Shown: positions 37,796-47,312, numbered from the stretch's first letter. The stretch is DNA of 64,000 bases from Pseudomonadota bacterium (GCA_021782365.1 JAJXVB010000002.1:177306-241305), one strand, 5' to 3'. Translations and numbers: made by a program. Notes: generated from the letters alone by a model not told the origin.

Positions 37796-39086
37796 GGTGG
37801 AGCCAAGCATCGAGGAGCTGCTGGTCGCAGGAAACGACAGGCGCATTTCGCTTGATCCTGCAACCGGGCTCAACAAATACGGCTGTCCTCCCCGACCCGA
37901 CCCGGCGCTTCTGGCCTTTGGTTCATCCACTGCATCGGTGATTTCGGTGTCCTCCTTTGATGAAGTTTCCCGTCAGCACGAGCGTCTGCTAAAAGGTGCG
38001 GACACGCTAGAGAAAGCTTGGCAAAGGGTAAGCGAAGCGCTCCTGTCAGATGTGTCGGATATGGGGGCGAGCCTGGCATTCGCTTCTTCCGGGACGGACG
38101 CTCATGCTTTGGCAGTCCGATCCCTTTCGGCCTTTTCGAAGCTTTTCGTTTTGATGGTGGAGGAGTCTGAAACGGGCAGCGGTGTGCGAGCCGCGATGTC
38201 CATCTATCATCCCGAAGTCAAGGCAGTATCGATCAGAAAACAGGATGGCATGCCGCGTTCGGCAGAGGATATCGACCCGGAGGTGGTCGCATCGGTCGAG
38301 TCAGCCGTTGCCAGAGGTTGCCATGTGTTGCTGGTGATGATCGACCAGTCGAAGACCGGGATGATCTCGCCCAGTGTTTCCTGTGCGATGGCGCTCAGGA
38401 AACGCTATCCGGAAAAAATCAGCGTGCTGGTCGATGCCTGCCAGTTCCGCATGGCGCCGCCCACATTGCGTGCTTATCTAAGTCAGGGATTCATGGTCGC
38501 GATCACAGGATCGAAATTCCTCACGGGGCCCGCATTTTCAGCCGCACTCATGCTGCCGCAGGGATTTGATCTGGAAATTCAGGAAAAGAAGGATATGGGG
38601 CTCTTGCTGCGCTGGGAAGCCGCTTTGGTCGAATACAGGCGATTTCATGCGCTTTCACAGAGCCAAATCACGAACATCATGGAGTCGTTCGGGGAGACAG
38701 TGCGAAAACGTCTTGCAGAGGATTCGAGGTTCGAGTCGCTCACCGTGCCGGCATTGGACCGCAGGCCGCTTGTGACTGACGCAAGCTGGGATCAGCTTCA
38801 TAGCATTTTCCCATTCCTGCTATACCATCGGGGTCAGCCGCTCAATCATGAAGAAACGCAGCGTATATACAGATTGCTGCAGGAATCGGACAGCAACGTG
38901 ATCGTGGGGCAGCGATGCCAGCTCGGGCAGCCGGTTTTTTGCGGAAAGGGAAGAAGCGCTCTACGCATCGCGTTAAGCGCCAGATTGATCAGCGATGCAG
39001 CGGACCAAGGCATGGATGGACTTCTGAATGATGTTTTGGCCGTGCTGGACAAGACGGCCTATCTTGTCGACAAGATCAGGGATTGA
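37779..39086 (+). CDS. uncharacterised PLP fold-type-I enzyme (aminotransferase/desulfurase-like)
   Basis: This protein of about 435 residues has the layout of class-V-like PLP enzymes. FASSGTDAHALAV is the cofactor phosphate region, then VMIDQSKTGMISPS, VDACQFRMAP (the aspartate contacts the pyridine nitrogen) and AITGSKFLTGPAFSAALMLP with the probable Schiff-base lysine. EESETGSGVRAAMSIYH is another marked segment. The reaction is unknown; aminotransferase, lyase or desulfurase activity are all possible. The start is ATG 37779 (17-bp overlap with the ATP-grasp gene), with GTG 37797 as an alternative. Its 3' end overlaps convergent flgA by 11 bp. Confidence 0.8.
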   Translation: MPRALKVEPSIEELLVAGNDRRISLDPATGLNKYGCPPRPDPALLAFGSSTASVISVSSFDEVSRQHERLLKGADTLEKAWQRVSEALLSDVSDMGASLAFASSGTDAHALAVRSLSAFSKLFVLMVEESETGSGVRAAMSIYHPEVKAVSIRKQDGMPRSAEDIDPEVVASVESAVARGCHVLLVMIDQSKTGMISPSVSCAMALRKRYPEKISVLVDACQFRMAPPTLRAYLSQGFMVAITGSKFLTGPAFSAALMLPQGFDLEIQEKKDMGLLLRWEAALVEYRRFHALSQSQITNIMESFGETVRKRLAEDSRFESLTVPALDRRPLVTDASWDQLHSIFPFLLYHRGQPLNHEETQRIYRLLQESDSNVIVGQRCQLGQPVFCGKGRSALRIALSARLISDAADQGMDGLLNDVLAVLDKTAYLVDKIRD

Positions 39087-39750
39087 TCCGAACCGCACCT
39101 TCTTCTGTGGCCGTGCCGCTGATCACGCGTCCGGAATCTATGCGTACCTGGACGCTATCTCCGGGACCGGCATTGCTGAGCGCAACGCCTGAATTGCTCA
39201 GCGTGAATCCGCCGCCTTGAACGACGATCTGCACGACCTGCCCTTGTCTCACCGTATAGTTAGCGCGCAGCATCTCGGGCCTGATGATCGTGCCTGCAGA
39301 GATGCTATAGCGCAGAACCTTCCCCAGCACGCGCTTTTCATCGGTCATGCCTACATCCTGCATGGTCTCCGTGCTCTGTCTTGCAATATCCTGGGAGCCT
39401 AACGTCTGCCCGCTTGAGAGGGGTTTTGCGCTGATGATCAAATTGCGCGTGATCTTGATCTGCACGGGGATGAAAATCCGCCATCCTTTTGCATCGAGGC
39501 AGCGCACGCCGACAGAAACGCGCCCTATGAGCTGGCTGCCGGCCGGCAGAAACGCCTCCATCCTGTTGCAGTTATCCAGTACAAGTCGGGGATCGATGGG
39601 CTCGACGGTGAAGGCGACTTTTCCTTCCAGATCAGCCGTCTGCTGCTTGATGAATGCAGTGGCCGTATCCTTCAATGCGGCGTGATCCTGCTCCGCAAAG
39701 GCAAAGGCGCAGTGCAAAAGAAGGCTTGCAATCAGCAGAAATTTCTTCAT
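39076..39750 (-). CDS. flgA: flagellar P-ring assembly chaperone FlgA
   Basis: This 224-residue periplasmic protein has a signal peptide (MKKFLLIASLLLHCAFAFA) and the SAF/FlgA C-terminal domain (KPLSSGQTLGSQDIARQSTETM; GTIIRPEMLRANYTVRQGQVVQIVVQGGGFTLSNSGVALSNAGPGDSVQVRIDSGRVISG). It aids FlgI polymerisation into the P ring. It is divergent from flgBCDEFGHIJ as in enteric bacteria, but is not followed by flgM-flgN, which lie 4.1 kb away beyond the metabolic cassette. Confidence 0.94.
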   Translation of the reverse strand: MKKFLLIASLLLHCAFAFAEQDHAALKDTATAFIKQQTADLEGKVAFTVEPIDPRLVLDNCNRMEAFLPAGSQLIGRVSVGVRCLDAKGWRIFIPVQIKITRNLIISAKPLSSGQTLGSQDIARQSTETMQDVGMTDEKRVLGKVLRYSISAGTIIRPEMLRANYTVRQGQVVQIVVQGGGFTLSNSGVALSNAGPGDSVQVRIDSGRVISGTATEEGAVRINP

Positions 39751-39897
39751 GGCGACATTGTGCTTGGTATGGGCCGTTATGGGAAGGCTGCAATAGCCGT
39801 GAAATGAGGGGAAAATTTCCCCCTAATCGGGAGTTAGCAGATTTGCATCCGGACTTAAGATAATGCTCATCGTGATAGTTGTAGCTCGAGGTGCGAG
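39751..39897. promoter_or_regulatory. flgA-flgB divergent intergenic region with 15-bp palindrome
   Basis: GGGGAAA and TTTCCCC flank a single A at 39808-39822, a perfect inverted repeat placed between the two divergent operons. It is a candidate operator for coordinated class II control. GGCTGCAATAGCCG lies just upstream (near 39786-39799). I cannot name the binding protein and see no sigma-28 promoter. Confidence 0.4.
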
Positions 39898-40302
39898 ATG
39901 ATCAACAGTTTGGACGATGCTCTGCGTTTCAATCAGCTGGCGTTGAACCTGCGCGGCGCGCGGCAGGAATTGCTGGCTTCCAATGTGGCGAATGCCGATA
40001 CGCCTGGATACAAGGCAAGAGACATCGATTTTGCAAGCGCGCTGCAGCATGCGCTGTCAGGCTCTACCCAGCCTTTGGCAATGACGACGAGTTCATCCGC
40101 CCATCTCGAGGGCAATGCCGGAGGCCAGATCATGGGCGCGCCCGTGCTGTACCGGGTGCCTGAGCAACCCAGTGCCGACGGCAATACGGTGAACATGGAC
40201 GTGGAGCGAGCCCAGGCGACCGACAATGCATTGCGTTACGAGGTTGGTGTGAGTTTTGTTGTCAGTCAATTCAAAGACTTGAATGCGGCCCTGCAACCTT
40301 AA
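39898..40302 (+). CDS. flgB: flagellar basal-body rod protein FlgB
   Basis: This 134-residue proximal rod protein has the rod-family N-terminal motif LRGARQELLASNVANADTPGYKARDIDF and the C-terminal DVERAQATDNALRYEVGVSFVVSQFKDLNAAL helix. It starts the ten-gene flgBCDEFGHIJKL run, with flgC 19 bp downstream. Confidence 0.96.
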   Translation: MINSLDDALRFNQLALNLRGARQELLASNVANADTPGYKARDIDFASALQHALSGSTQPLAMTTSSSAHLEGNAGGQIMGAPVLYRVPEQPSADGNTVNMDVERAQATDNALRYEVGVSFVVSQFKDLNAALQP

Positions 40303-40321
40303 CCGATAAAGGGGAGTCATT

Positions 40322-40726
40322 ATGTCATTATTCAATGTTTTCAATATCGCGGGCTCCGGCATGGCCGCCCAGTCTCAACGATTGAATGCGGTTGCGAGCA
40401 ATCTGGCAAACGTCGACAGCACGACGAGTTCGGATGGCAAACCTTACAAGGCGAAGGAAGTGGTTTTCGCCGCGACGCCTATGGGAAATCCTGATGCACA
40501 GGGAGTGAAAGTTGCATCAGTGGTGGAGAGCACGGCACCGATGAAGATGGTCTATGACCCCAACCATCCGCTGGCCGATGCGAAGGGTTATGTTGCGATG
40601 CCCAACGTGAACGTGGTGGACGAGATGGTGAACATGATCTCGGCCTCGCGTTCTTATCAGAACAACGTGGATGTGCTGAACTCTTCTAAAGCGTTGTTGT
40701 TGAAGACCTTGACCATAGGCGCGTAA
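40322..40726 (+). CDS. flgC: flagellar basal-body rod protein FlgC
   Basis: This 134-residue proximal rod protein shows [25 protein letters not shown] near the N-terminus and [40 protein letters not shown] at the C-terminus, the two helices that coil together in rod subunits. The start follows GGGGAG. Confidence 0.96.
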   Translation: MSLFNVFNIAGSGMAAQSQRLNAVASNLANVDSTTSSDGKPYKAKEVVFAATPMGNPDAQGVKVASVVESTAPMKMVYDPNHPLADAKGYVAMPNVNVVDEMVNMISASRSYQNNVDVLNSSKALLLKTLTIGA

Positions 40727-40760
40727 AGGCGATGAGCGTAATCATTAGGAGGTATACATC

Positions 40761-41450
40761 ATGGTAAGTCCCACCCAGCAAACCAATTCGGCCGCGGTAT
40801 TTGCAGCGTTAAACGGCGGCGCATCTTCTGCGAGTGCGGCAACAGCGGCAAACTCAACGGCCTCAGCGATGCAGGATCAGTTCATGACCCTGCTCGTCAC
40901 CCAGCTGAAAAACCAGGATCCTTTGAACCCTATGGACAATGCGCAGATGACTTCGCAAATGGCGCAGATCAACACGGTGAACGGCATCGATCAGTTGAAT
41001 CAGACGCTGAAGGCCTTGAGCGCCAGCATGACGCCCAATCAGACAGTCCAGGCGGCGAGCATGATAGGTCATGGTGTCCTGGTGCCGGGCAACGGTGTCG
41101 ATCTTGCTAACGGTTCTGCAATGGGCGGGTTTTCATTGTCCAGTCCGTCCGACAGTACGAAGGTGTCCATTTACGACAGTTCCGGTTCCCTGGTCGATAC
41201 GATGAATCTGGGGGCTCAGCCTGCAGGGGTTACCGACTGGCAGTGGAACGGCATGGATGGCAATGGAAATCCCGTTCCTGCTGGCAGTTACACATTCAAG
41301 GTCGACGCATCGCTCGCGGGCAGCGCGGTTTCTGCGAACACACTGCAATATGGCGTGGTCAACAGCGTGACTCAGGGTGCAACAGGGCTGACCCTGGGGG
41401 TCGGGTCGTTGCAGAATATCGCGCTGAACCAGGTTCAACAAATTCTTTAA
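40761..41450 (+). CDS. flgD: hook cap/scaffold protein FlgD
   Basis: This 229-residue protein forms the cap under which hook subunits assemble. The conserved N-terminal part (DQFMTLLVTQLKNQDPLNPMDNAQMTSQMAQINTVNGIDQLN) and the FlgD Ig-like/tudor region (WQWNGMDGNGNPVPAGSYTF) are clear. Its ribosome binding site AGGAGGT is the strongest of the operon, fitting a protein needed early in hook growth. Confidence 0.96.
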   Translation: MVSPTQQTNSAAVFAALNGGASSASAATAANSTASAMQDQFMTLLVTQLKNQDPLNPMDNAQMTSQMAQINTVNGIDQLNQTLKALSASMTPNQTVQAASMIGHGVLVPGNGVDLANGSAMGGFSLSSPSDSTKVSIYDSSGSLVDTMNLGAQPAGVTDWQWNGMDGNGNPVPAGSYTFKVDASLAGSAVSANTLQYGVVNSVTQGATGLTLGVGSLQNIALNQVQQIL

Positions 41451-41462
41451 TCGGGAGATACC

Positions 41463-42947
41463 ATGAGCTTCGAACAAGGTCTTAGCGGATTGAGCGCTGC
41501 GAGCAGCAGTCTAAGCGCAATAGGAAACAATGTGGCCAACGCCAATACGGTGGGTTTCAAGCAATCTTCTGCGCAATTTGCCGACATGTTTGCCGCATCG
41601 CTCGCAGGTGCAAGTTCAACGTCGATCGGTACCGGCGTGACGATTGCCGATATCGCTCAGCAATTTACGCAGGGCAACATCACCACGACCACCAATCCGC
41701 TGGATACCGCGATCAGCGGCCCCGGTTTCTTTCAGATGACCAATAGCGCAGGTGCCACGGTTTACAGCCGTAACGGCCAGTTTCACATGGATAAAGACGG
41801 ATTCATGGTCAATGGACAGGGAAACAAGGTAAATGGCTATATGCCCAATGCGGCCGGCGTGATCCTGGGTGGTGCACCCGTCCCGATTCAGATCAATCCC
41901 GCGAACATACAGCCTCAGGCATCGTCGACTTCCACGGTGGGGGTGAATCTGAGCTCAGCCTCTCCAGTGCCGACCACTTCGACATTTTCCTCTACGGATC
42001 CGACCTCCTATACCAACTCGACTTCGATGACGGTTTACGACAGCCTGGGGGCTAGCCATGTCGCAACGGTGTATTTTGCGAGGCAGCCTGTGACGACGGT
42101 CGGCAATGGTTCGTTTACTGCGGCAGGCAACACCATGACAGTAGGTAACACTGCAGGTCTGTCTGTCGGCAATACGGTCACGCTGTCGGGGGTTACTTAT
42201 ACGATCACCGCTATTCCGGGTACGACGACGCTGACGGTCACGCCGGCATCAGCTGGTGTAGTTGCTTCGGCTGCGGCCACGACCAATGCGCCATCGTCGA
42301 ACTGGAATACTTACCTCACGGTTGATGGGAATTCGATTCCGGCGCTTGTGCCGCCTGCTACAACGCTGACGCCGCTGGCGAAACTGACTTTTAATTCTCT
42401 CGGCGCATTGGCTTCCACCACGCCAGCCAGTACGCCGCTGGGCTCGATCACTTCCGCAGCGCTGTTTCCCAATTCCACTTCTGTATCGACGACTCAGGCC
42501 ATCACCTTCGATTTCAATTCCCCAACGGCCAGTTCGACCCAGTACGGCAGCCCTTTTGCAGTCAATACCCTGACTCAGAACGGTTATGCGTCGGGTCAGC
42601 TCAATTCGACCAGTACAAGCGCGGATGGCACGATCATGGGGCGCTATTCGAACGGCCAGACGCGCTCATTGGGACAAATCGTGCTGGCCAATTTTACCGG
42701 AGTGCAGGGGTTGCAGGACATAGGCAACAACTCCTGGGTGCAGACAGCCGCATCGGGCAATCCACTCGTGGGACCGCCGGGATCTGGTGGCCTGGGTACG
42801 CTGCAATCATCGGCGACTGAGGACTCCAACGTGGATCTTACCGCTGCGCTGGTGAACATGATCACCGCTCAGCGCGTATACCAGGCCAATGCGCAGACCA
42901 TCAAGACCGAAGACACCTTGATGCAGACAGTCGTGAATCTGCGATGA
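41463..42947 (+). CDS. flgE: flagellar hook protein FlgE
   Basis: This 494-residue hook subunit is longer than the E. coli protein (402). It has the N-terminal LSAASSSLSAIGNNVANANTVGFKQSSAQFADM and the C-terminal NVDLTAALVNMITAQRVYQANAQTIKTEDTLMQTVVNLR, which form the inner tube. The middle contains a threonine/glycine-rich insertion around residues 215-275 (TVGNTAGLSVGNTVTLSGVTYTI and following) that accounts for much of the extra length and probably lies on the hook surface. Confidence 0.95.
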   Translation: MSFEQGLSGLSAASSSLSAIGNNVANANTVGFKQSSAQFADMFAASLAGASSTSIGTGVTIADIAQQFTQGNITTTTNPLDTAISGPGFFQMTNSAGATVYSRNGQFHMDKDGFMVNGQGNKVNGYMPNAAGVILGGAPVPIQINPANIQPQASSTSTVGVNLSSASPVPTTSTFSSTDPTSYTNSTSMTVYDSLGASHVATVYFARQPVTTVGNGSFTAAGNTMTVGNTAGLSVGNTVTLSGVTYTITAIPGTTTLTVTPASAGVVASAAATTNAPSSNWNTYLTVDGNSIPALVPPATTLTPLAKLTFNSLGALASTTPASTPLGSITSAALFPNSTSVSTTQAITFDFNSPTASSTQYGSPFAVNTLTQNGYASGQLNSTSTSADGTIMGRYSNGQTRSLGQIVLANFTGVQGLQDIGNNSWVQTAASGNPLVGPPGSGGLGTLQSSATEDSNVDLTAALVNMITAQRVYQANAQTIKTEDTLMQTVVNLR

Positions 42948-42979
42948 GTTGAGGCCTTCGGGTTAGCCGGGAGCATGCC

Positions 42980-43717
42980 ATGGATAAACTGATATATACC
43001 GCGATGACGGGCGCATCCCAGGTGCTCGAGCAGCAGGCATCGGTTTCTGAAAACCTTGCCAATGCAAGCACGCCGGGTTTTCGCGCCGTGATGAACACTT
43101 TCCGCGCCGTGCCGATACTGGGAGAAGGGGCGCCTACGCGGACTTTCGTGGTCGATTCGACCGTGGGCACGAATTTCGCGCCGGGAGGCTTACAGCCCAC
43201 AGGACGTGATCTCGATATTGCGGTCAACGGGAAAGGCTGGATAGCGGTTCAGGGGCCGGATGGCAAGGAAGCCTATACCCGAAATGGCAGCCTGCAGATC
43301 AGTCCAGACGGGATACTCAAGACCAGCACCGGATTGACCGTGATCGGGTCCTCCGGACCTATCAACGTTCCGCCGACTTCCCAGATCACGTTTGCCTATG
43401 ACGGCACGATTTCCACGATACCCGATGGATCGCAGGCTTATGGCATCACCGTGATCGATACACTGAAACTCGTGAATCCCCCCGAGAATCAGCTTGAGCG
43501 CGGCGCCGACGGCCTGTTCCGCATGAAGAACGGAGGAGCTGCGCCCGTCGACCCAAACACGCAGATCGTGCCGGACAATATCGAAGGAAGCAATGTGAGC
43601 ACCGTCAATGCGCTGGTGAACATGATTTCGCTTTCCAGAAAATACGACATGCAGATAAAGATGCTGACCACGGCCGACAACGATGCAAAGCAGGCCAGCA
43701 CCATCATGGGTATCTGA
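42980..43717 (+). CDS. flgF: flagellar rod protein FlgF
   Basis: This 245-residue proximal rod protein begins LIYTAMTGASQVLEQQASVSENLANASTPGFRA, contains the internal DIAVNGKGWIAVQGPDGKEAYTRNG typical of FlgF/FlgG, and ends SNVSTVNALVNMISLSRKYDMQIKML. It is distinguished from FlgG by length and order. A 49-bp gap precedes flgG. Confidence 0.96.
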   Translation: MDKLIYTAMTGASQVLEQQASVSENLANASTPGFRAVMNTFRAVPILGEGAPTRTFVVDSTVGTNFAPGGLQPTGRDLDIAVNGKGWIAVQGPDGKEAYTRNGSLQISPDGILKTSTGLTVIGSSGPINVPPTSQITFAYDGTISTIPDGSQAYGITVIDTLKLVNPPENQLERGADGLFRMKNGGAAPVDPNTQIVPDNIEGSNVSTVNALVNMISLSRKYDMQIKMLTTADNDAKQASTIMGI

Positions 43718-43766
43718 TGGCGCTTGACGAATTGATTAACGATGGCCAAATACTGGAGCCAATAAA

Positions 43767-44549
43767 ATGATACGTTCCTTGTGGATTGCTCAAACGGGTC
43801 TGGACGCGCAACAGGTTCAGATGGACACGATAGCCAACAACCTGGCCAACGTAAGCACCAATGGTTTCAAGCGCTCGCGCGCCGTGTTCGAGGACTTGCT
43901 TTATCAGACGATAAGGCAGCCAGGCGCGCAATCCTCCCAGCAGACGCAGCTGCCTTCGGGTCTGCAGATTGGAACCGGCGTTCGTCCGGTTGCCGCAGAG
44001 CGGATTTTTACCCAGGGAAATCTGCAGCAGACTGGAAACAGCTTGGACGTTGCGATTCAGGGTGCTGGTTTCTTTCAGGTGCTGATGCCGGATGGGACGA
44101 TAGCCTATACCCGGGATGGCTCCTTTCAGGAGAATTCACAGGGTCAGCTCGTGACTTCAAGTGGTTTCACGGTTCAGCCCGCGATAACCATTCCGCCCAA
44201 CGCGCTGACGGTCACCATAGGCCAGGATGGCGTCGTGTCTGTCACCCAGCCGGGTGTGGCGAATCCTGTCCAGATAGGCAGTCTGCAGCTTGCAACTTTT
44301 GTGAATCCGACAGGACTGATGAGCATGGGGCAGAACCTTTATCAGCAAACGGCTTCTTCAGGCTTGCCAACCACGACGGTTCCAGGAACCAATGGTAGCG
44401 GAACCGTGAATCAGAATTACGTCGAGACTTCCAACGTCAACGTGGTCGAGGAGATGGTCAACATGATCGCGACGCAGCGCGCTTATGAGATCAACTCGAA
44501 GGCGATCACGGCATCGGATCAGATGCTGCAGAAACTGGAGCAGATGTAA
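43767..44549 (+). CDS. flgG: flagellar distal rod protein FlgG
   Basis: This 260-residue protein is the canonical length of FlgG. It shows [71 protein letters not shown] and the C-terminal [41 protein letters not shown]. It forms most of the rod crossing the periplasm. The last base of its stop is the first base of the flgH start. Confidence 0.97.
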   Translation: MIRSLWIAQTGLDAQQVQMDTIANNLANVSTNGFKRSRAVFEDLLYQTIRQPGAQSSQQTQLPSGLQIGTGVRPVAAERIFTQGNLQQTGNSLDVAIQGAGFFQVLMPDGTIAYTRDGSFQENSQGQLVTSSGFTVQPAITIPPNALTVTIGQDGVVSVTQPGVANPVQIGSLQLATFVNPTGLMSMGQNLYQQTASSGLPTTTVPGTNGSGTVNQNYVETSNVNVVEEMVNMIATQRAYEINSKAITASDQMLQKLEQM

Positions 44550-45259
44550 TGCGAGCGATCGCCAAAAGCGGCCTTTTTCTGACAGCCTGTCTGCTTGCTG
44601 CCTGCAATACCTCGGTGCCGCCAACCAGCATCAAACAGCCGATGACCGCAAGGCCGCCGAGCCCGCCTCCCGTGCTGCCGGCCGATGGCGCAATCTTCCA
44701 TCCCAGTCTCAGTGAGCATCCTCTATTCGAAGACGTGAGGGCCCGCAATGTGGGCGATACGCTGACCATCATCGTCGCTGAATCGACAGTAGGAAGTCGA
44801 AGCACCAGCGATGGCTCATCGATGTCCAACAGCAGCGCGGCGGGCACGCCTTCCATCACATCCGGAACATCGGGGACGGCAGGGAGTTCGGCGCTTGCAA
44901 CACTCTTGAAGCCGATCAACATTAACAGCAGCAACTCGGACAAGTCCGCATCGACGGGTTCAGGGGCGGCAAGTCAGACCCTGACCGGCACGATCACGGT
45001 CACGGTGATCGAGGTACTTCCCAACGGCAATCTTGTCGTGAGCGGCGAAAAGCAGGTCGCGCTGACCAACAGCAACGATTTCATCCGCTTCTCTGGCGTG
45101 GTCAACCCGGTCTTTATTTCCAACAACACGGTGCAGTCCACCCAGGTGGCGGATGCGCATCTTGAATACAAGAATGCAGGCGAGATGAGTCAGGTGATCA
45201 ACGATGCGAAATCGCTTGGCTTCCTGGGTAGGTTCTTCAAGTCCGTGCTGCCGTTTTAA
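44549..45259 (+). CDS. flgH: flagellar L-ring lipoprotein FlgH
   Basis: This 236-residue outer-membrane lipoprotein has a lipobox LLAAC, so Cys19 or Cys20 is acylated ([20 protein letters not shown]). Family motifs include LFEDVRARNVGDTLTIIVAESTVGSRST and the C-terminal GNLVVSGEKQVALTNSNDFIRFSGVVNPVFISNNTVQSTQVADAHLEYKNAG. Its presence shows the cell has an outer membrane. Confidence 0.96.
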   Translation: MRAIAKSGLFLTACLLAACNTSVPPTSIKQPMTARPPSPPPVLPADGAIFHPSLSEHPLFEDVRARNVGDTLTIIVAESTVGSRSTSDGSSMSNSSAAGTPSITSGTSGTAGSSALATLLKPININSSNSDKSASTGSGAASQTLTGTITVTVIEVLPNGNLVVSGEKQVALTNSNDFIRFSGVVNPVFISNNTVQSTQVADAHLEYKNAGEMSQVINDAKSLGFLGRFFKSVLPF

Positions 45260-45347
45260 AGCAGGATTGAGGATTTAGGATTGTGCGAAAGATGGGGCAG
45301 TGGGTGTTTTTGAATCCTTGCTCCTCAATTCGCTATCCTGTTTAAAG
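45256..45347. repeat. palindromic GGATTGA-type intergenic element, copy 2 (flgH-flgI)
   Basis: The outer arms TTTTAAAGCAGGAT (from 45256) and ATCCTGTTTAAA (to 45347) are inverted. Inside, GGATTGAGGATTTAGGATTG on the left faces GAATCCTTGCTCCTCAATTC on the right. The element fills the gap between two coupled ring genes and overlaps the flgH stop codon. It is related to the elements at 12174 and 53276. Confidence 0.6.
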
Positions 45348-45356
45348 GGATAAATG

Positions 45357-46454
45357 ATGAAACGATTTTTTTCAATACTGCTGTTGGTGCTGTTGCCGAT
45401 TGCTGCGCATGCCGACCGCATCAAGGATGTCGCGAGCATACAGGGCGTTCGGGACAACCAGCTGATCGGTTATGGCTTGGTCGTGGGCTTGGATGGCAGT
45501 GGTGACCAGACCATACAGACGCCTTTTACCGTGCAGAGCATCATCAGCATGCTCTCGCAATTGGGCGTGAACATGCCGCAAAGCGTGGCTTCGACCATGT
45601 TGCTGAAGAACGTTGCGGCGGTGATGGTGACGGCGACCCTGCCTCCTTTTTCCAAACCCGGGCAGACGATAGACGTGACCGCGTCCTCCTTGGGAAATGC
45701 CAGAAGTCTGAGCGGCGGTACGCTCCTAATGACGCCTCTGAAAGGTGCTGATGGCAATGTATATGCGATGGCGCAGGGCAATGTGCTGGTCGGCGGCGTG
45801 GGTGCTTCCGCAGGGGGATCATCGCTGCAGGTGAACCATCTGAGCGTGGGCCGGGTTCCAGCTGGGGCGACGGTCGAACGTGCCGTTCCGAGTCTGCTGG
45901 GGCAGGGGGATTTCATCCATCTTGAACTCAACAACAACGACTTCACGACTGCCGAGCGCGTGGTCAATGCGATCAACGCAAGGCTGGGACCAGGAACCGC
46001 AGTCGCGCAGGATGGGCGTGTGATCGAGGTCAAGGCGGTGCAGGGTGACGGTCTGGTCGGCTTCATTTCCAGAATCGAAAACATTGAAATCGACCCTGCA
46101 CAGGGAGCGGCTAAGGTGATCATCAATGCGCGCACGGGTTCCGTGGTGATGAACCAGCTTGTGACACTGGATCCATGTGCGGTGGCGCATGGGAACCTGA
46201 CGGTCGTGATCAATACCGACAAGTCGGTGAGCCAGCCCAATCCGTTTTCCCAAGGGCAGACCGTCGTGACCGACAAATCGACGATAGACGTGAAGAGCGA
46301 CAAGGGGGAGCTCGTGCAATTGCCCAAGGGCACTTCCCTGACCGAAGTGGTCAAGGCGCTCAATGCGATAGGCGCGACGCCTCAGGACTTGCTGGCGATA
46401 CTTCAGGCGATGAAGTCGGCCGGTGCTCTGCATGCCGAGCTGGAGGTGATCTAA
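45357..46454 (+). CDS. flgI: flagellar P-ring protein FlgI
   Basis: This protein of about 365 residues has a signal peptide (MKRFFSILLLVLLPIAAHA). The mature part begins DRIKDVASIQGVRDNQLIGYGLVVGLDGSGDQT, with GQTIDVTASSLGNARSLSGGTLLMTPLKGADGNVYAMAQG, both highly conserved. It forms the periplasmic ring around the rod, with FlgA as chaperone. ATG 45357 gives better spacing from AAGGGA than the adjacent ATG 45354. Confidence 0.96.
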   Translation: MKRFFSILLLVLLPIAAHADRIKDVASIQGVRDNQLIGYGLVVGLDGSGDQTIQTPFTVQSIISMLSQLGVNMPQSVASTMLLKNVAAVMVTATLPPFSKPGQTIDVTASSLGNARSLSGGTLLMTPLKGADGNVYAMAQGNVLVGGVGASAGGSSLQVNHLSVGRVPAGATVERAVPSLLGQGDFIHLELNNNDFTTAERVVNAINARLGPGTAVAQDGRVIEVKAVQGDGLVGFISRIENIEIDPAQGAAKVIINARTGSVVMNQLVTLDPCAVAHGNLTVVINTDKSVSQPNPFSQGQTVVTDKSTIDVKSDKGELVQLPKGTSLTEVVKALNAIGATPQDLLAILQAMKSAGALHAELEVI

Positions 46455-47306
46455 ATGGCGGCACAGGCAAATCCGGCGCTTGCCATTGACTCCAAGGCGC
46501 TTGGGCAGCTCAAGCTTCAGGCATCCAAGACGCCGGATCAGGCGCTAAAGGCGGCAGCGCAGCAGTTCGAGGCGCTTTTCATGAGCATGATGCTTAAAAG
46601 CATGCGCGATTCAACTCCCCAGGATGGGGCGATGGACAACGAGCAGACCCGGATGTTTACCGGGATGCTGGATCAGCAGCTCGCACAGAACATGTCTTCC
46701 GGCCGTGGCATCGGCCTTGCCGACATGCTGGTGAAGCAGCTTAGCCAGAGCGGTCAGGCTCCAAGCCTCAAAGGGCTTCCGCCCAATATCGGGCCTGCCA
46801 TCGTTAACCCTCCTACTGCCGCCATTCCTTCCGCATACAATGCGGCAACGCAGCAGGATTTTGTGAATCAGATGCTGCCCCATGCCTTGAAGGCGAGCAA
46901 TGCAAGTGGGGTGTCGCCCGAATTGATGCTGAGCCAGGCAGCGCTTGAAAGCGGCTGGGGAAAACGTCAGATCATGATGCCGGACGGAACGAGTAGCCAT
47001 AACCTATTCGGGATCAAGGCGGGTGCTAATTGGCACGGCAAGGTGGCCGAAGTGATGACCACCGAATACAAGAATGGTGTTGCACAGAAGAAGGTCGAGA
47101 AATTTCGCGCCTATGATACCTATGAGGAAGCCTTCAAGGATTATGCCAGGATGATGAGCAGCAATCCTCGCTATGCCAGCGTGATGCAGCAAAGCGGCAG
47201 CCCCATAGGAATGGCGCATGCACTGCAGAATGCAGGTTATGCGACCGACCCCAAATACGCCGAAAAGCTGGTGAGCGTGATGAGGCGGATGAATATTATC
47301 GGTTGA
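46455..47306 (+). CDS. flgJ: rod-cap muramidase FlgJ
   Basis: This 283-residue two-domain protein has an N-terminal rod-cap part (AAQQFEALFMSMMLKSMRDST; LADMLVKQLSQ) and a C-terminal glucosaminidase-type peptidoglycan hydrolase. The hydrolase shows LSQAALESGWGKRQIMMPDGTSSHNLFGIKAG and FRAYDTYEEAFKDYARMMSSNPRYASVM. The catalytic glutamate in AALESGWG is present, so this is the dual-domain form found in beta- and gammaproteobacteria. It starts immediately after the flgI stop. Confidence 0.96.
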   Translation: MAAQANPALAIDSKALGQLKLQASKTPDQALKAAAQQFEALFMSMMLKSMRDSTPQDGAMDNEQTRMFTGMLDQQLAQNMSSGRGIGLADMLVKQLSQSGQAPSLKGLPPNIGPAIVNPPTAAIPSAYNAATQQDFVNQMLPHALKASNASGVSPELMLSQAALESGWGKRQIMMPDGTSSHNLFGIKAGANWHGKVAEVMTTEYKNGVAQKKVEKFRAYDTYEEAFKDYARMMSSNPRYASVMQQSGSPIGMAHALQNAGYATDPKYAEKLVSVMRRMNIIG

Positions 47307-47312
47307 TCTCCC

